36,450 bases of DNA from an uncultured Blautia sp. GTDB taxonomy: Bacteria > Bacillota > Clostridia > Lachnospirales > Lachnospiraceae. Each line of letters opens with the position of its first letter. Positions within the stretch are counted from its first letter, which is position 1. The position numbers were made by a program, and so were the translations under genes. Below the pieces are notes generated by a model. That model did no database searches. It worked only from the letters and a program-made list of their open reading frames with translations, and was not told the DNA's origin. Positions 15,162 to 22,140 of the stretch are shown piece by piece. The DNA is taken from contig CAMBAL010000022.1 in assembly GCA_945864225.1 (NCBI GenBank), forward strand, positions 1 through 36,450. Reading direction: 5' to 3'.

Positions 15162-15410
15162 ATGAGGCTGGAACAGGTGCAGGAAGCACTGAAAACAAAA
15201 AATATCAATTATCAGTATACGGAAGAGGACGGCTGCGGAAGTCTGGATTTTATGTTTCGCGGGCTGAGCTTTCATGTATGGGAATACGAGGATGGAGTAC
15301 GCGGAGCAGAGACCAATGTGTTTTCCGCAGGGCGAAGCCGTGAGGTGGAAGGAGATTATGAAAAAACAATTTCTGATGAAATTTTATCATGGCCGGATAT
15401 GATGGAGTAA
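15162..15410 (+). CDS. small conserved-looking protein of unknown function
   Basis: This is an 82-residue protein starting MRLEQVQEALKTKNINYQYTEEDGCGSLDFMFRGLSFHVWEYEDG. ATG 15162 is set by AAGGAGG at 15149-15155; the frame is open from 15111 without a better site. It appears to be an alpha+beta domain: an N-terminal helix, then strands ending in FHVWEYEDGVRGAETNVF and a final helix. There is no signal peptide or membrane segment. I do not recognise a family. It ends 12 bp before the GNAT start and probably shares its transcript. Confidence 0.7.
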   Translation: MRLEQVQEALKTKNINYQYTEEDGCGSLDFMFRGLSFHVWEYEDGVRGAETNVFSAGRSREVEGDYEKTISDEILSWPDMME

Positions 15411-15422
15411 GAGGTGAGAAAA

Positions 15423-15983
15423 ATGCAGTTTGCGGATATTTTTGGTGATGGAAGTCAGTACAGAGAGCAGGTGTATGCTCTTTATGAAGAAGCATTTCCC
15501 GAGGAAGAGAAAAAACCTCTGGCTCTGATGGAGGATCTGGTCAGACAGGGAAAAATGGAAATGCTGGCAGTTACAGATGAGGGAGGATTTGCGGGGCTGG
15601 CAATGAATATGCTGGCAGAAAAAACGGCGCTTCTGGATTACTTTGCTATTGCACCGGACAGACGCAGCAGCGGCTGCGGAAGCAGAGCCATCCGTGCCCT
15701 CCTGGAACGTTTTCAGGGCAAAAAATACATTTTTGAAATTGAGATGCAGGATGAAACGGCAGAGAATGCAGAGGACCGGAAAAGAAGAAAAGCGTTTTAT
15801 CTTCGAAATGGGCTGAAAGAAACAGGACTTTTTGCTAATGTATATGAGACGGACTTTGAACTTCTGACACCGGATGGAAGACTGACATTTGCAGAATATG
15901 TGGATATGCTGGAATATATTCTGGGGGAAGAGGGTGCCCGCTTCCTGCATCCGCGCCTGATCAGGGAAGGCGCGGAACACTGA
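15423..15983 (+). CDS. GNAT-family acetyltransferase
   Basis: This 186-residue GNAT-fold protein has motif A as LDYFAIAPDRRSSGCGSRAIRALLE (residues ~72-96) and a late YLRNGLKETG segment corresponding to the usual Y-x-x-x-GF. I chose ATG 15423 with AGAGGTGAG (15410-15418) upstream; a GTG 9 bases earlier overlaps that site. The substrate is unknown. The C-terminal codons lie in a 26-bp direct repeat that is shared with the end of the convergent ApbE gene. Confidence 0.85.
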   Translation: MQFADIFGDGSQYREQVYALYEEAFPEEEKKPLALMEDLVRQGKMEMLAVTDEGGFAGLAMNMLAEKTALLDYFAIAPDRRSSGCGSRAIRALLERFQGKKYIFEIEMQDETAENAEDRKRRKAFYLRNGLKETGLFANVYETDFELLTPDGRLTFAEYVDMLEYILGEEGARFLHPRLIREGAEH

Positions 15984-16022
15984 AGCAACACGCTCTGGAT
16001 CAGGAAAGGCGCGAAGCACTGA
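15958..16022. repeat. 26-bp direct repeat spanning convergent stop codons
   Basis: Copies at 15958-15983 and 15997-16022 agree at 22 of 26 positions (shared core ATCAGG-AAGGCGCG). Copy 1 encodes the last residues of the GNAT (LIREGAEH) and its TGA. Copy 2 contains the stop and last codons of the leftward ApbE gene. A local duplication at the junction is the simplest origin. Confidence 0.75.
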
Positions 16023-17103
16023 CTGTGATGTTTTTCTGAAAATCTTTTGTATAATGCAGTTCGTAATCACTGGTAATGAAAATAGCTTCCGTATCCGGAA
16101 TAGTTTCGATGAATTCCAGCCCTTTTTCATACCCCAGGGCAAAACAGGTGGTGCTCAGCGCATCGCCATCTACGGAATGATCAGAAACGATGGTAACAGC
16201 AATGAGATCATTTTTGTAAGGATATCCGGTCTGAGAATTCAGAATATGATGGTAAAGAACACCATCCTGTTCAAAAAAACGTTCATAAATTCCGGAGGAT
16301 ACCACGGATTTGTCGGTGATTTCCATTGCGGCTGCAGTTTCATTGCGGTCTGCAAACGGCTTCTGTACACCGATTTTGAAAGGCGTTCCATCCGGTTTGG
16401 CTCCGATACAGAGTACATTTCCGCCGAGATTGATGGTTGCGCTTTGAATTCCCTGAGAAACCAGATAATCTTTGATGCGGTCGGCGATATACCCTTTGGC
16501 AATGCCGCCAAGGTCAAAGGCGGTATCATCGGATTCCAGAGTAATGTTCCGGTCATGGATGGAAACGCCCTGAATACCGCATTTGGAAAGGGCATTCCGG
16601 ATATCGGAATCAGCAGGAACCGTGGGCGTTTCGGAGGTGAAATCCCAGAGTTCTGTCAGCGGTGCAATAGCGATATCAAAGGCTTCATTAGATTTCTGAG
16701 TCCAGGAAAGCCCGATGGACAAAAGATCTGCCAGTTCTTCTGATACCTGATAAGTATCCGTCTGTCCTTCAACAGGAGTGAGTTCTCTGTGATTCAGCTG
16801 GAATAATTCACTGTCAGAAGAGGTTCTGCTGAATATTTTTTCGTATTTATCGCAGAGCTCCATGCATTGAGCAAGCAGAGCTTCATCTTCGGAATCATAA
16901 ATCGTGATGGTGACAACCGTATTCAGCTTGAAGCTGGTGGAACGGATATAATCCTTCGCTGTTTCTTCGGAAACAGAAGCTTCGGAAGAACTGCCGGAAG
17001 AATTTTCGGAAGAGCATCCGGATATGCTGCATGCCAGAAGAACTGCGGATGTAAGGATGGCGGTGCGGAAAAAGGAAACGAAGCGGTAATGTATTTTTTT
17101 CAT
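16000..17103 (-). CDS. apbE: FAD:protein FMN transferase (ApbE family), lipoprotein
   Basis: This 367-residue exported enzyme moves FMN from FAD onto a Ser/Thr of target proteins, as for RnfG/NqrC and extracellular electron-transfer proteins. A lipoprotein signal peptide ends in SISGC (C30), followed by a Ser-rich linker, so it is anchored outside the membrane. ApbE motifs in order are AFDIAIAPLTELWDF, the flavin-site DLGGIAKGYIADRI, SATINLGGNV, HHILNSQTGYP and the Mg2+-site SVDGDALSTTCFALG. The start at 17103 has GGAGA (minus strand of 17110-17114) 6 bases upstream. The gene is single. No Rnf genes are in the window, so its target is unknown. Confidence 0.95.
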   Translation of the reverse strand: MKKIHYRFVSFFRTAILTSAVLLACSISGCSSENSSGSSSEASVSEETAKDYIRSTSFKLNTVVTITIYDSEDEALLAQCMELCDKYEKIFSRTSSDSELFQLNHRELTPVEGQTDTYQVSEELADLLSIGLSWTQKSNEAFDIAIAPLTELWDFTSETPTVPADSDIRNALSKCGIQGVSIHDRNITLESDDTAFDLGGIAKGYIADRIKDYLVSQGIQSATINLGGNVLCIGAKPDGTPFKIGVQKPFADRNETAAAMEITDKSVVSSGIYERFFEQDGVLYHHILNSQTGYPYKNDLIAVTIVSDHSVDGDALSTTCFALGYEKGLEFIETIPDTEAIFITSDYELHYTKDFQKNITVSASRLS

Positions 17104-17163
17104 GGGAAATCTCCTGTATATTTTTTGAATGTCAGCGTATCATAAGCTTTTCATTTCAACAGC

Positions 17164-17192
17164 ATTATATACGAAAAATATATTTCTGCAAA
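17164..17192 (-). promoter_or_regulatory. predicted apbE promoter
   Basis: On the minus strand, -35 TTTGCA (17192-17187), a 17-base spacer and a perfect -10 TATAAT (17169-17164). The predicted leader is ~54 bases. Confidence 0.55.
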
Positions 17193-17313
17193 GTCGGGAA
17201 ATCGTGGAGAGATGGTGAACAAAGTGAATGGCAATAAGGTCCCCCAAAAAAATATTTCAGAATCAGCAATCTGGAAATAACGGGAGATACTCTGCATAAG
17301 AGAGGTAGATATA

Positions 17314-17502
17314 ATGAAGAATCATCGTATAAGTAACTGTGAGTACTGCATGAATTATTCCTATGATGAAGATTATGAATGCTATACATGTGAAGTGAAT
17401 CTGGATGAAGATGAGATGGCCCGTTTTATTTCCGGGAATTTCAGCCAGTGTCCGTATTTCCGCATGGGTGATGAATATAAAATTGTGCGTAAACAGATGT
17501 AG
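17314..17502 (+). CDS. small Cys-rich protein, DUF6472-like
   Basis: This 62-residue cytoplasmic protein starts MKNHRISNCEYCMNYSYDEDYECYTCEVNLDEDE. Cysteines C9, C12, C23, C26 and C46 form two C-x-x-C pairs plus one, an arrangement that suggests a small zinc-binding domain. The highly regular core (Y-x-DED-E-C-x-x-CEVNLDEDEM and CPYF) matches what I recall as DUF6472, a family of Lachnospiraceae; no function is known. AGAGG at ~17300-17304 could be the ribosome-binding site. It stands just upstream of the rplJ leader. Confidence 0.75.
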   Translation: MKNHRISNCEYCMNYSYDEDYECYTCEVNLDEDEMARFISGNFSQCPYFRMGDEYKIVRKQM

Positions 17503-17511
17503 TCCAAAAAA

Positions 17512-17585
17512 CAAAGAATCTTTTCAAACAAAGAATTTTTTTAAGCAAAGAATCTTTTCAAAATCAAACAAAGAATCTTTCCAAA
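17512..17585 (+). repeat. four copies of a 17-bp palindromic repeat just upstream of the rplJ promoter
   Basis: The unit CAAAGAATCTTTTCAAA occurs at 17512-17528, 17529-17545 (diverged), 17546-17562 and, after 6 bases, 17569-17585. The first three are head-to-tail with no gap. Each intact unit contains the dyad AAAGA-A-TCTTT. The last unit ends 5 bases before the -35 box of rplJ. Confidence 0.9.
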
Positions 17586-17590
17586 AACTC

Positions 17591-17619
17591 TTGACAGCGG
17601 TTGTACAATATGTTATTGT
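17591..17619 (+). promoter_or_regulatory. rplJ promoter
   Basis: Perfect -35 TTGACA (17591-17596), a 17-base spacer and -10 TATTGT (17614-17619), with a TG at 17611-17612 giving an extended -10. The transcript should start near 17626, at the L10 leader. Confidence 0.85.
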
Positions 17620-17625
17620 ATCTAA

Positions 17626-17740
17626 GAACGCTGCCGAAGACAGTAGGTGCCGTAAGGCATAAGGGTTAAAACGCCTACCGAGGACTAAGTATTCTATTAA
17701 GATTACACAAGGTCTGATTGTCATGCAGTCAGGCTTTTTT
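17626..17740 (+). ncRNA. ribosomal protein L10 leader (autoregulatory mRNA structure)
   Basis: The segment GCTGCCGAAGACAGTAGGTG, GTAAGGC and GCCTACCGAGG (17631-17686) is the conserved core of the L10 leader, to which the L10-L12 complex binds to repress its own operon. It ends in an attenuator hairpin with a T-run at 17709-17740. Confidence 0.93.
17709..17740 (+). terminator. attenuator of the L10 leader
   Basis: AAGGTCTGA (17709-17717) pairs with TCAGGCTT (17729-17736), using G-U pairs, and T6 follows at 17735-17740. It should terminate early when L10 is in excess. Confidence 0.75.
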
Positions 17741-17816
17741 ATTTTGTACGCGGGTTTCCGCATCAGAATATTCTCATTGCGCGGCGGTATAAATCTATAA
17801 GGAGGTGTACCATTTC

Positions 17817-18338
17817 ATGGCAAAAGTAGAACTGAAACAACCAATCGTAGAAGAAATCGCAAACAACATTAAAGACGCACAGTGTGTAGTTCTTGTTAAT
17901 TACAGTGGTCTTACTGTTGAGCAGGATACTATTCTTCGTAAGGAATTAAGAGAATCTGGTGTTCAGTACAAAGTTTACAAAAACACTCTGATGAATCGTG
18001 CTTTTGCAGGAACAGCATGTGAAAGCCTTTGCAAGCATCTGGAAGGAACCAACGCTCTTGCAATTTCCGCAACAGACGCTACAGCACCGGCAAGAATCCT
18101 TGCTAAATATGCAAAACAGTTCCCGGCATTAGAACTGATCGCCGGTGTCGTTGAAGGCAACTACAATGATCAGGCAGGAATTCAGGCTCTTTCTCAGATT
18201 CCATCCAGAGAAGAACTTCTTGGCAAATTGCTTGGAAGCATCCAGTCTCCGATTACCAATCTGGCTCGTGTTCTTAATCAGGTTGCAGAAGCAGGCGGAG
18301 CAGAAGCAGCAATCGCTGCAAAAAGCGCTGAGGCTTAA
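17817..18338 (+). CDS. rplJ: 50S ribosomal protein L10
   Basis: This 173-residue protein is L10, the base of the ribosomal L7/L12 stalk. It starts [57 protein letters not shown], the conserved rRNA-binding domain; the C-terminal helix that holds L7/L12 ends in [20 protein letters not shown] 17817 is set by AAGGAGGTG (17799-17807). It is translated from the mRNA carrying the L10 leader and followed 80 bases later by rplL. The usual rplK-rplA genes are not upstream. Confidence 0.98.
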   Translation: MAKVELKQPIVEEIANNIKDAQCVVLVNYSGLTVEQDTILRKELRESGVQYKVYKNTLMNRAFAGTACESLCKHLEGTNALAISATDATAPARILAKYAKQFPALELIAGVVEGNYNDQAGIQALSQIPSREELLGKLLGSIQSPITNLARVLNQVAEAGGAEAAIAAKSAEA

Positions 18339-18418
18339 TTAGCCCGGTCACATTTCTAAAAATAGCCCGTATACAGAACGGGAAGAAAAATAATAAGATT
18401 ATATGGAGGGAAATTAAA

Positions 18419-18793
18419 ATGGCAAAATTAACAACAGAAGAATTTATTGCGGCAATCAAAGAATTATCCGTATTAGAGTTAAATGAATTAGTAAAAGCTT
18501 GCGAAGAAGAATTTGGTGTATCTGCAGCAGCAGGTGTTGTAGTTGCAGCAGCAGGCGGCGCAGCAGAAGCAGCAGAAGAGAAAGATGAGTTCGATGTAGA
18601 ACTTACAGATGTTGGCCCGAACAAAGTTAAAGTTATCAAAGTTGTTCGTGAAGCTACAGGCTTAGGTCTGAAAGAAGCAAAAGCTGTTGTTGACGGTGCT
18701 CCGAAGGTTGTTAAAGAAGCTGCATCCAAAGCAGAAGCTGAAGACCTCAAAGCAAAACTTGAAGCAGAAGGCGCTAAAGTTACACTTAAATAA
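18419..18793 (+). CDS. rplL: 50S ribosomal protein L7/L12
   Basis: This 124-residue protein is the stalk dimer that recruits translation GTPases. The N-terminal dimerisation domain ([31 protein letters not shown]) is followed by the Ala-rich hinge ([19 protein letters not shown]) and the C-terminal domain ([44 protein letters not shown]). GGAGGG sits ~10 bases upstream of the ATG. Two hairpins follow, the first a clear terminator, so the operon ends here and does not run into rpoB. Confidence 0.98.
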   Translation: MAKLTTEEFIAAIKELSVLELNELVKACEEEFGVSAAAGVVVAAAGGAAEAAEEKDEFDVELTDVGPNKVKVIKVVREATGLGLKEAKAVVDGAPKVVKEAASKAEAEDLKAKLEAEGAKVTLK

Positions 18794-18809
18794 TTTCAGC
18801 CGATCTTAC

Positions 18810-18853
18810 ACCCGTGAAGGCTCTGGATCCCAGACCTTCGCGGGTCTTTTTTT
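18810..18853 (+). terminator. rplJ-rplL operon terminator
   Basis: ACCCG-T-GAAGG (18810-18820) pairs with CCTTC-G-CGGGT (18835-18845), with an inner CTGG/CCAG helix, and runs into T7 or more. Confidence 0.9.
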
Positions 18854-18856
18854 GTT

Positions 18857-18887
18857 TTGCAGGAAAATGTTTTGTATTTTCCTGCAA
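18857..18887. terminator. second stem-loop after rplL
   Basis: TTGCAGGAAAAT (18857-18868) and ATTTTCCTGCAA (18876-18887) form a perfect 12-bp stem with a 7-base loop. It lies 4 bases after the main terminator T-run. No long T-run follows it. It may act as a back-up or protect RNA ends. Confidence 0.6.
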
Positions 18888-19220
18888 TATAAAAGCCCTT
18901 CGGGCAGGAGCTCATTGTGGCGGAGAGAGAACATACTGCTGAAGCAATTTGCGGCAGGCGGAGAATCCTTCTGTATAATGAAAAGACTTCCGACTCCCTG
19001 TAAAATTATAAAAAACAAACAGAATTGTAATGAAAAGTTAAAACTATTGCATCAGGAACACTTATTTTGGAAAAGAAGCTGTGTTATAATATTTTTACTT
19101 ATATATCGTGAAAAGAAGAAAAGGAAACGGAAAAGAGTCAACAGAGTGGGATGCATTTGTTGTCCCTGCCTGTGAGATACAGAGGAAGCAGGAGTTCATC
19201 TGGCAGGAAGAGGGAAGAAG
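18888..19220 (+). other. intergenic region with promoter of the beta-helix gene
   Basis: No gene was recognised in these ~330 bases. An extended -10 box, TG-T-TATAAT at 19082-19090, with a weak -35 (TTATTT, 19062-19067), is the best promoter; it predicts a leader of ~120 bases. A tiny stem GCCC-TTC-GGGC occurs near 18894-18905. The ribosome-binding site is the purine-rich GAAGAGGG at ~19207-19214. Confidence 0.55.
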
Positions 19221-21761
19221 ATGAAAAGAAAAAAATATGCGAAATGGTTGAGCGTATGTTTGGCTGCAGCCATGTGTGTGTCCGGACCGCTGACAATGAT
19301 TGAAGCAGAAGCGGCGACTGCGACGGTTGCGGATCCAATGAAAGAAGTTCTGGCTGAAGAGCGAGTGGAAGAGTATCTTGAGGAGGAAACGGAGGACACT
19401 GAGTGCGGGGAAATTCCGGAGGATTTTTCCTGGATGGATACAATGTTTGAAGAAGACGCGGAAAAAGAGAAGATGGAGGAGGCTGAATCCGGAGATGCCG
19501 CACTGGTACAGAACGGTGAGCCTTTGGCAGAAACCGCATCTCCGGATACGATAGAAACAGAAGGGGAAAATTCTGGGTCGGATCCTCAGAGTACAGAAAT
19601 ATTTGGGGAAACAGATCAGGATATCTGGCAGACGGAAGAAAACTGTCCGGACGATATGGAAGTGTTTCAGAGTCCTGTGGAGTTTCAGGACGGAGATATT
19701 TCTCAGCTGTACAGTGCCTCGTCAGAATTGACAGAACAGAATCCGGATGTGGAATTGTTTACCGCAGGGGAAGATACCAACATCAATCATGCGGATTCGG
19801 GAAACGCCTCCGGCAGTGTATTTTCAGATGGACAGGAAAAAACGGAAACAGAAGATAACACCAAAACAGAAGACAAAAACGGAACAGATTCCATTGGTGA
19901 TGGCTCAAATCCGGGAATTACGGATGGGGAAGAAACGAAGAGCGAAGATGATCTGATACTTGGAGAGTCGGAAGCCACACTTGTCTTGAAAGAAGGAGAA
20001 GATTTTGTGGAAAGACTGAATATCCTTCTTTATAAAGCAAAAGATCTGGCAACGGATGACCATCCCTATAAAGTGATCATACCGCCCGGCAATTATGAAA
20101 TAAAGGGCACGATCAGCATGTACAGTAATATGCATCTGTATGCGGTCGGCGCAGTTATGAAGAAGACCAGTACCAAAAAACAGATTCTGCTCCGTCTTGG
20201 AAATACGGAAATTTCCGAGGGCGGATATAACGGTTATCGCAACATTACAATAGAAGGCGGAACCTGGGACTGTAATTATGAGTCCTGTGCCAACAAAGAA
20301 GCAGACGGAGGTTTTGTCGGTTTCCGAATCGGGCATGCCACGAACGTGACGATTAAAAATGCCATATTCCTGAATAATCTGAAATCCCATTTTATCGAAT
20401 TGGGAGGCGTCAAACATGCGCTGATCACAGGATGCAAATTTGAGGGATACTGGACACCTCATGAAACTACCGGGCAGGAATGCATTCAGATCGATACGTG
20501 TCTGGATGAGATTTTTCCGAGGTACCAGCCTTTTGATGGAACCGTCTGCACAGACATTGTTATTGAAAAAAATCTGTTTCAGAATGTTTTTGCCGGAGCG
20601 GGAAGCCACAGCATGGTATTTAATAAACCATATACCAAAATCATTGTGCGAAACAATACATTTAAAAATGTGAAAAAAAGAGCAGTCTGGTTTTTGAATT
20701 GTAAGGATTCAGAAACCAGCGGCAATACAATGACGAATGTGGGATCCGGTATTTATGTAAGTCCTATGAGGCAGACCCATGCACATCTCCTTTCGGGACA
20801 GACGGCCAGTTCCAAACAGAACCAATACTCGGAGAATGTAGTAGTATCCAAAAACAAAATTACGCTGGCAAAACCGTGTAATATTGCAGGGGTTCTCTGG
20901 AGAGGATATGGAGTTTATCTTGGCGGACAGGAAGCGGTGACTCCTACCTATCCGATTCCAAAAGGAGATTATGTTCTGCGGGGTGTTACTGTAACGGGAA
21001 ATACCATCAAGGGATATGCAAACGGCATCCATCTGGCCCGTACAGCAAGCTGTAAAGTTACCAAAAATACCATTTCGCTTTCCAATCCGGGCGCTTTTAC
21101 AAGCTTCGGAATTTACCTGGGTGGAAGCCGGAATAATGAAATCAGCGGAAATGTGGTATCCGGTGCATCCAATATTGGGATTTATATTTATACTACTTCT
21201 TCTTATAAATATGGAAGTACCGGAAACAAGGTGGTGAGCAATCAGGTGAAAAGCTGTGCGTCCGATGGAATCAGAATTTCAGCCGGAAGCCACAGTACCT
21301 CCATTGACAAGAATATATGCACCAGCAACAAGAAATATGGAATTGAGATTCACAGTTCCACGATTACTTCCATGACGTATAATAAAGCAATTACCAATGC
21401 CAAGTACGGGATTTACTGTTATTCTTCCACAATCAAGCTTCAGAAAAAGAATACGCTCCAGGCGAATAAGGGAACCTATGCGATTTATTTTTCCAAGTGT
21501 AAGGGGCAGGTGCAGAACGTTAAGAATTTCAGTATCAGTACGGTGAAAAGTACGACGAAGACAATCACAGGTACCGCCACCGGAGGAAGCAGTGTTTATG
21601 TTTATGTGAAGAGCAACAGTAAAAAACTGGGAAGCGCCAGGATCTCGAAGAACTGGAAATACACCGTTCCCATTAAGGCGCAGAAAAAAGGAACCGTTCT
21701 TCTGATCAAGGTATACGATAAATATGGAAATGCCATTACAAATGAAAAGAAGGTAGCCTGA
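19221..21761 (+). CDS. secreted right-handed beta-helix protein with Ig-like C-terminal domain
   Basis: This 846-residue exported protein has a signal peptide MKRKKYAKWLSVCLAAAMCVSG...AEA at residues 1-31. Residues ~35-245 are a low-complexity, very acidic Glu/Asp/Thr/Ser-rich linker. Residues ~250-320 start a pectate-lyase-like domain (LNILLYKAKDL...VIIPPGNYEI). Residues ~325-765 carry many parallel beta-helix repeats of the N-x-I-x-G/NN-F type (NVTIKNAIFLNN, IIVRNNTFKNV, GVTVTGNTIKGYANGIHL). The last ~80 residues resemble a bacterial Ig-like domain (TVKSTTKTITGTATGGSSVYVYV). There is no LPXTG or membrane anchor. The fold is typical of polysaccharide-binding or -degrading proteins; no catalytic residues were assigned. 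Confidence 0.85.
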   Translation: MKRKKYAKWLSVCLAAAMCVSGPLTMIEAEAATATVADPMKEVLAEERVEEYLEEETEDTECGEIPEDFSWMDTMFEEDAEKEKMEEAESGDAALVQNGEPLAETASPDTIETEGENSGSDPQSTEIFGETDQDIWQTEENCPDDMEVFQSPVEFQDGDISQLYSASSELTEQNPDVELFTAGEDTNINHADSGNASGSVFSDGQEKTETEDNTKTEDKNGTDSIGDGSNPGITDGEETKSEDDLILGESEATLVLKEGEDFVERLNILLYKAKDLATDDHPYKVIIPPGNYEIKGTISMYSNMHLYAVGAVMKKTSTKKQILLRLGNTEISEGGYNGYRNITIEGGTWDCNYESCANKEADGGFVGFRIGHATNVTIKNAIFLNNLKSHFIELGGVKHALITGCKFEGYWTPHETTGQECIQIDTCLDEIFPRYQPFDGTVCTDIVIEKNLFQNVFAGAGSHSMVFNKPYTKIIVRNNTFKNVKKRAVWFLNCKDSETSGNTMTNVGSGIYVSPMRQTHAHLLSGQTASSKQNQYSENVVVSKNKITLAKPCNIAGVLWRGYGVYLGGQEAVTPTYPIPKGDYVLRGVTVTGNTIKGYANGIHLARTASCKVTKNTISLSNPGAFTSFGIYLGGSRNNEISGNVVSGASNIGIYIYTTSSYKYGSTGNKVVSNQVKSCASDGIRISAGSHSTSIDKNICTSNKKYGIEIHSSTITSMTYNKAITNAKYGIYCYSSTIKLQKKNTLQANKGTYAIYFSKCKGQVQNVKNFSISTVKSTTKTITGTATGGSSVYVYVKSNSKKLGSARISKNWKYTVPIKAQKKGTVLLIKVYDKYGNAITNEKKVA

Positions 21762-22016
21762 TGCTGCAAACCTATATGTCTGCATGATTTCAGGAACAGA
21801 AAGAAGGCAGACTGACACGGCAGGCATATTTGTCTGCAGCAATTGCAGCACAGGAAGCAACAGAATAATAAGAACAGATCGCGGATCAGTCTGCGGTAAC
21901 AACAGGGGTCAAGGCAGTTTGGCCCCTTTCTTTTTCTGAGATTTCATACTTGCTCTGGCACAGTGGAATCAATTTATTTTTTGGAATAAAAAATATTACA
22001 AAAAATAAAAAAATGA
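21762..22016 (+). other. intergenic region between the beta-helix gene and rpoB promoter
   Basis: The stretch 21762-21900 contains no gene that I recognise; it is less AT-rich than the rest. A terminator (21905-21935) follows, then an AT-rich tract (21960-22016) that may act as an UP element for the rpoB promoter. Confidence 0.5.
21905..21935 (+). terminator. terminator of the beta-helix gene
   Basis: GGGGTCAA (21905-21912) pairs with TTGGCCCC (21919-21926), with one G-U pair, followed by a T-rich tail (TTTCTTTTT). Confidence 0.85.
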
Positions 22017-22045
22017 TTGACAGGGTTGAAGGTTTATGCTACAGT
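22017..22045 (+). promoter_or_regulatory. rpoBC promoter with leader hairpin
   Basis: Perfect TTGACA (22017-22022), a 17-base spacer, TG at 22037-22038 and TACAGT (22040-22045) make an extended -10 promoter. The ~90-base leader has a hairpin, CCTGCTTAT (22074-22082) with ATAAGCGGG (22091-22099), without a T-run. Confidence 0.85.
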
Positions 22046-22140
22046 AAAGGATGCTATATTATGGCAAGATATGCCTGCTTATCTGAACAAATAAGCGGGA
22101 TCATGCAGTAATAAATAAAAAAAACAGGGGTGAAACGTCA

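Noticed and set aside
17512-17585. CRISPR array
   Set aside because: Units are directly adjacent or 6 bp apart with no spacers and no cas genes.
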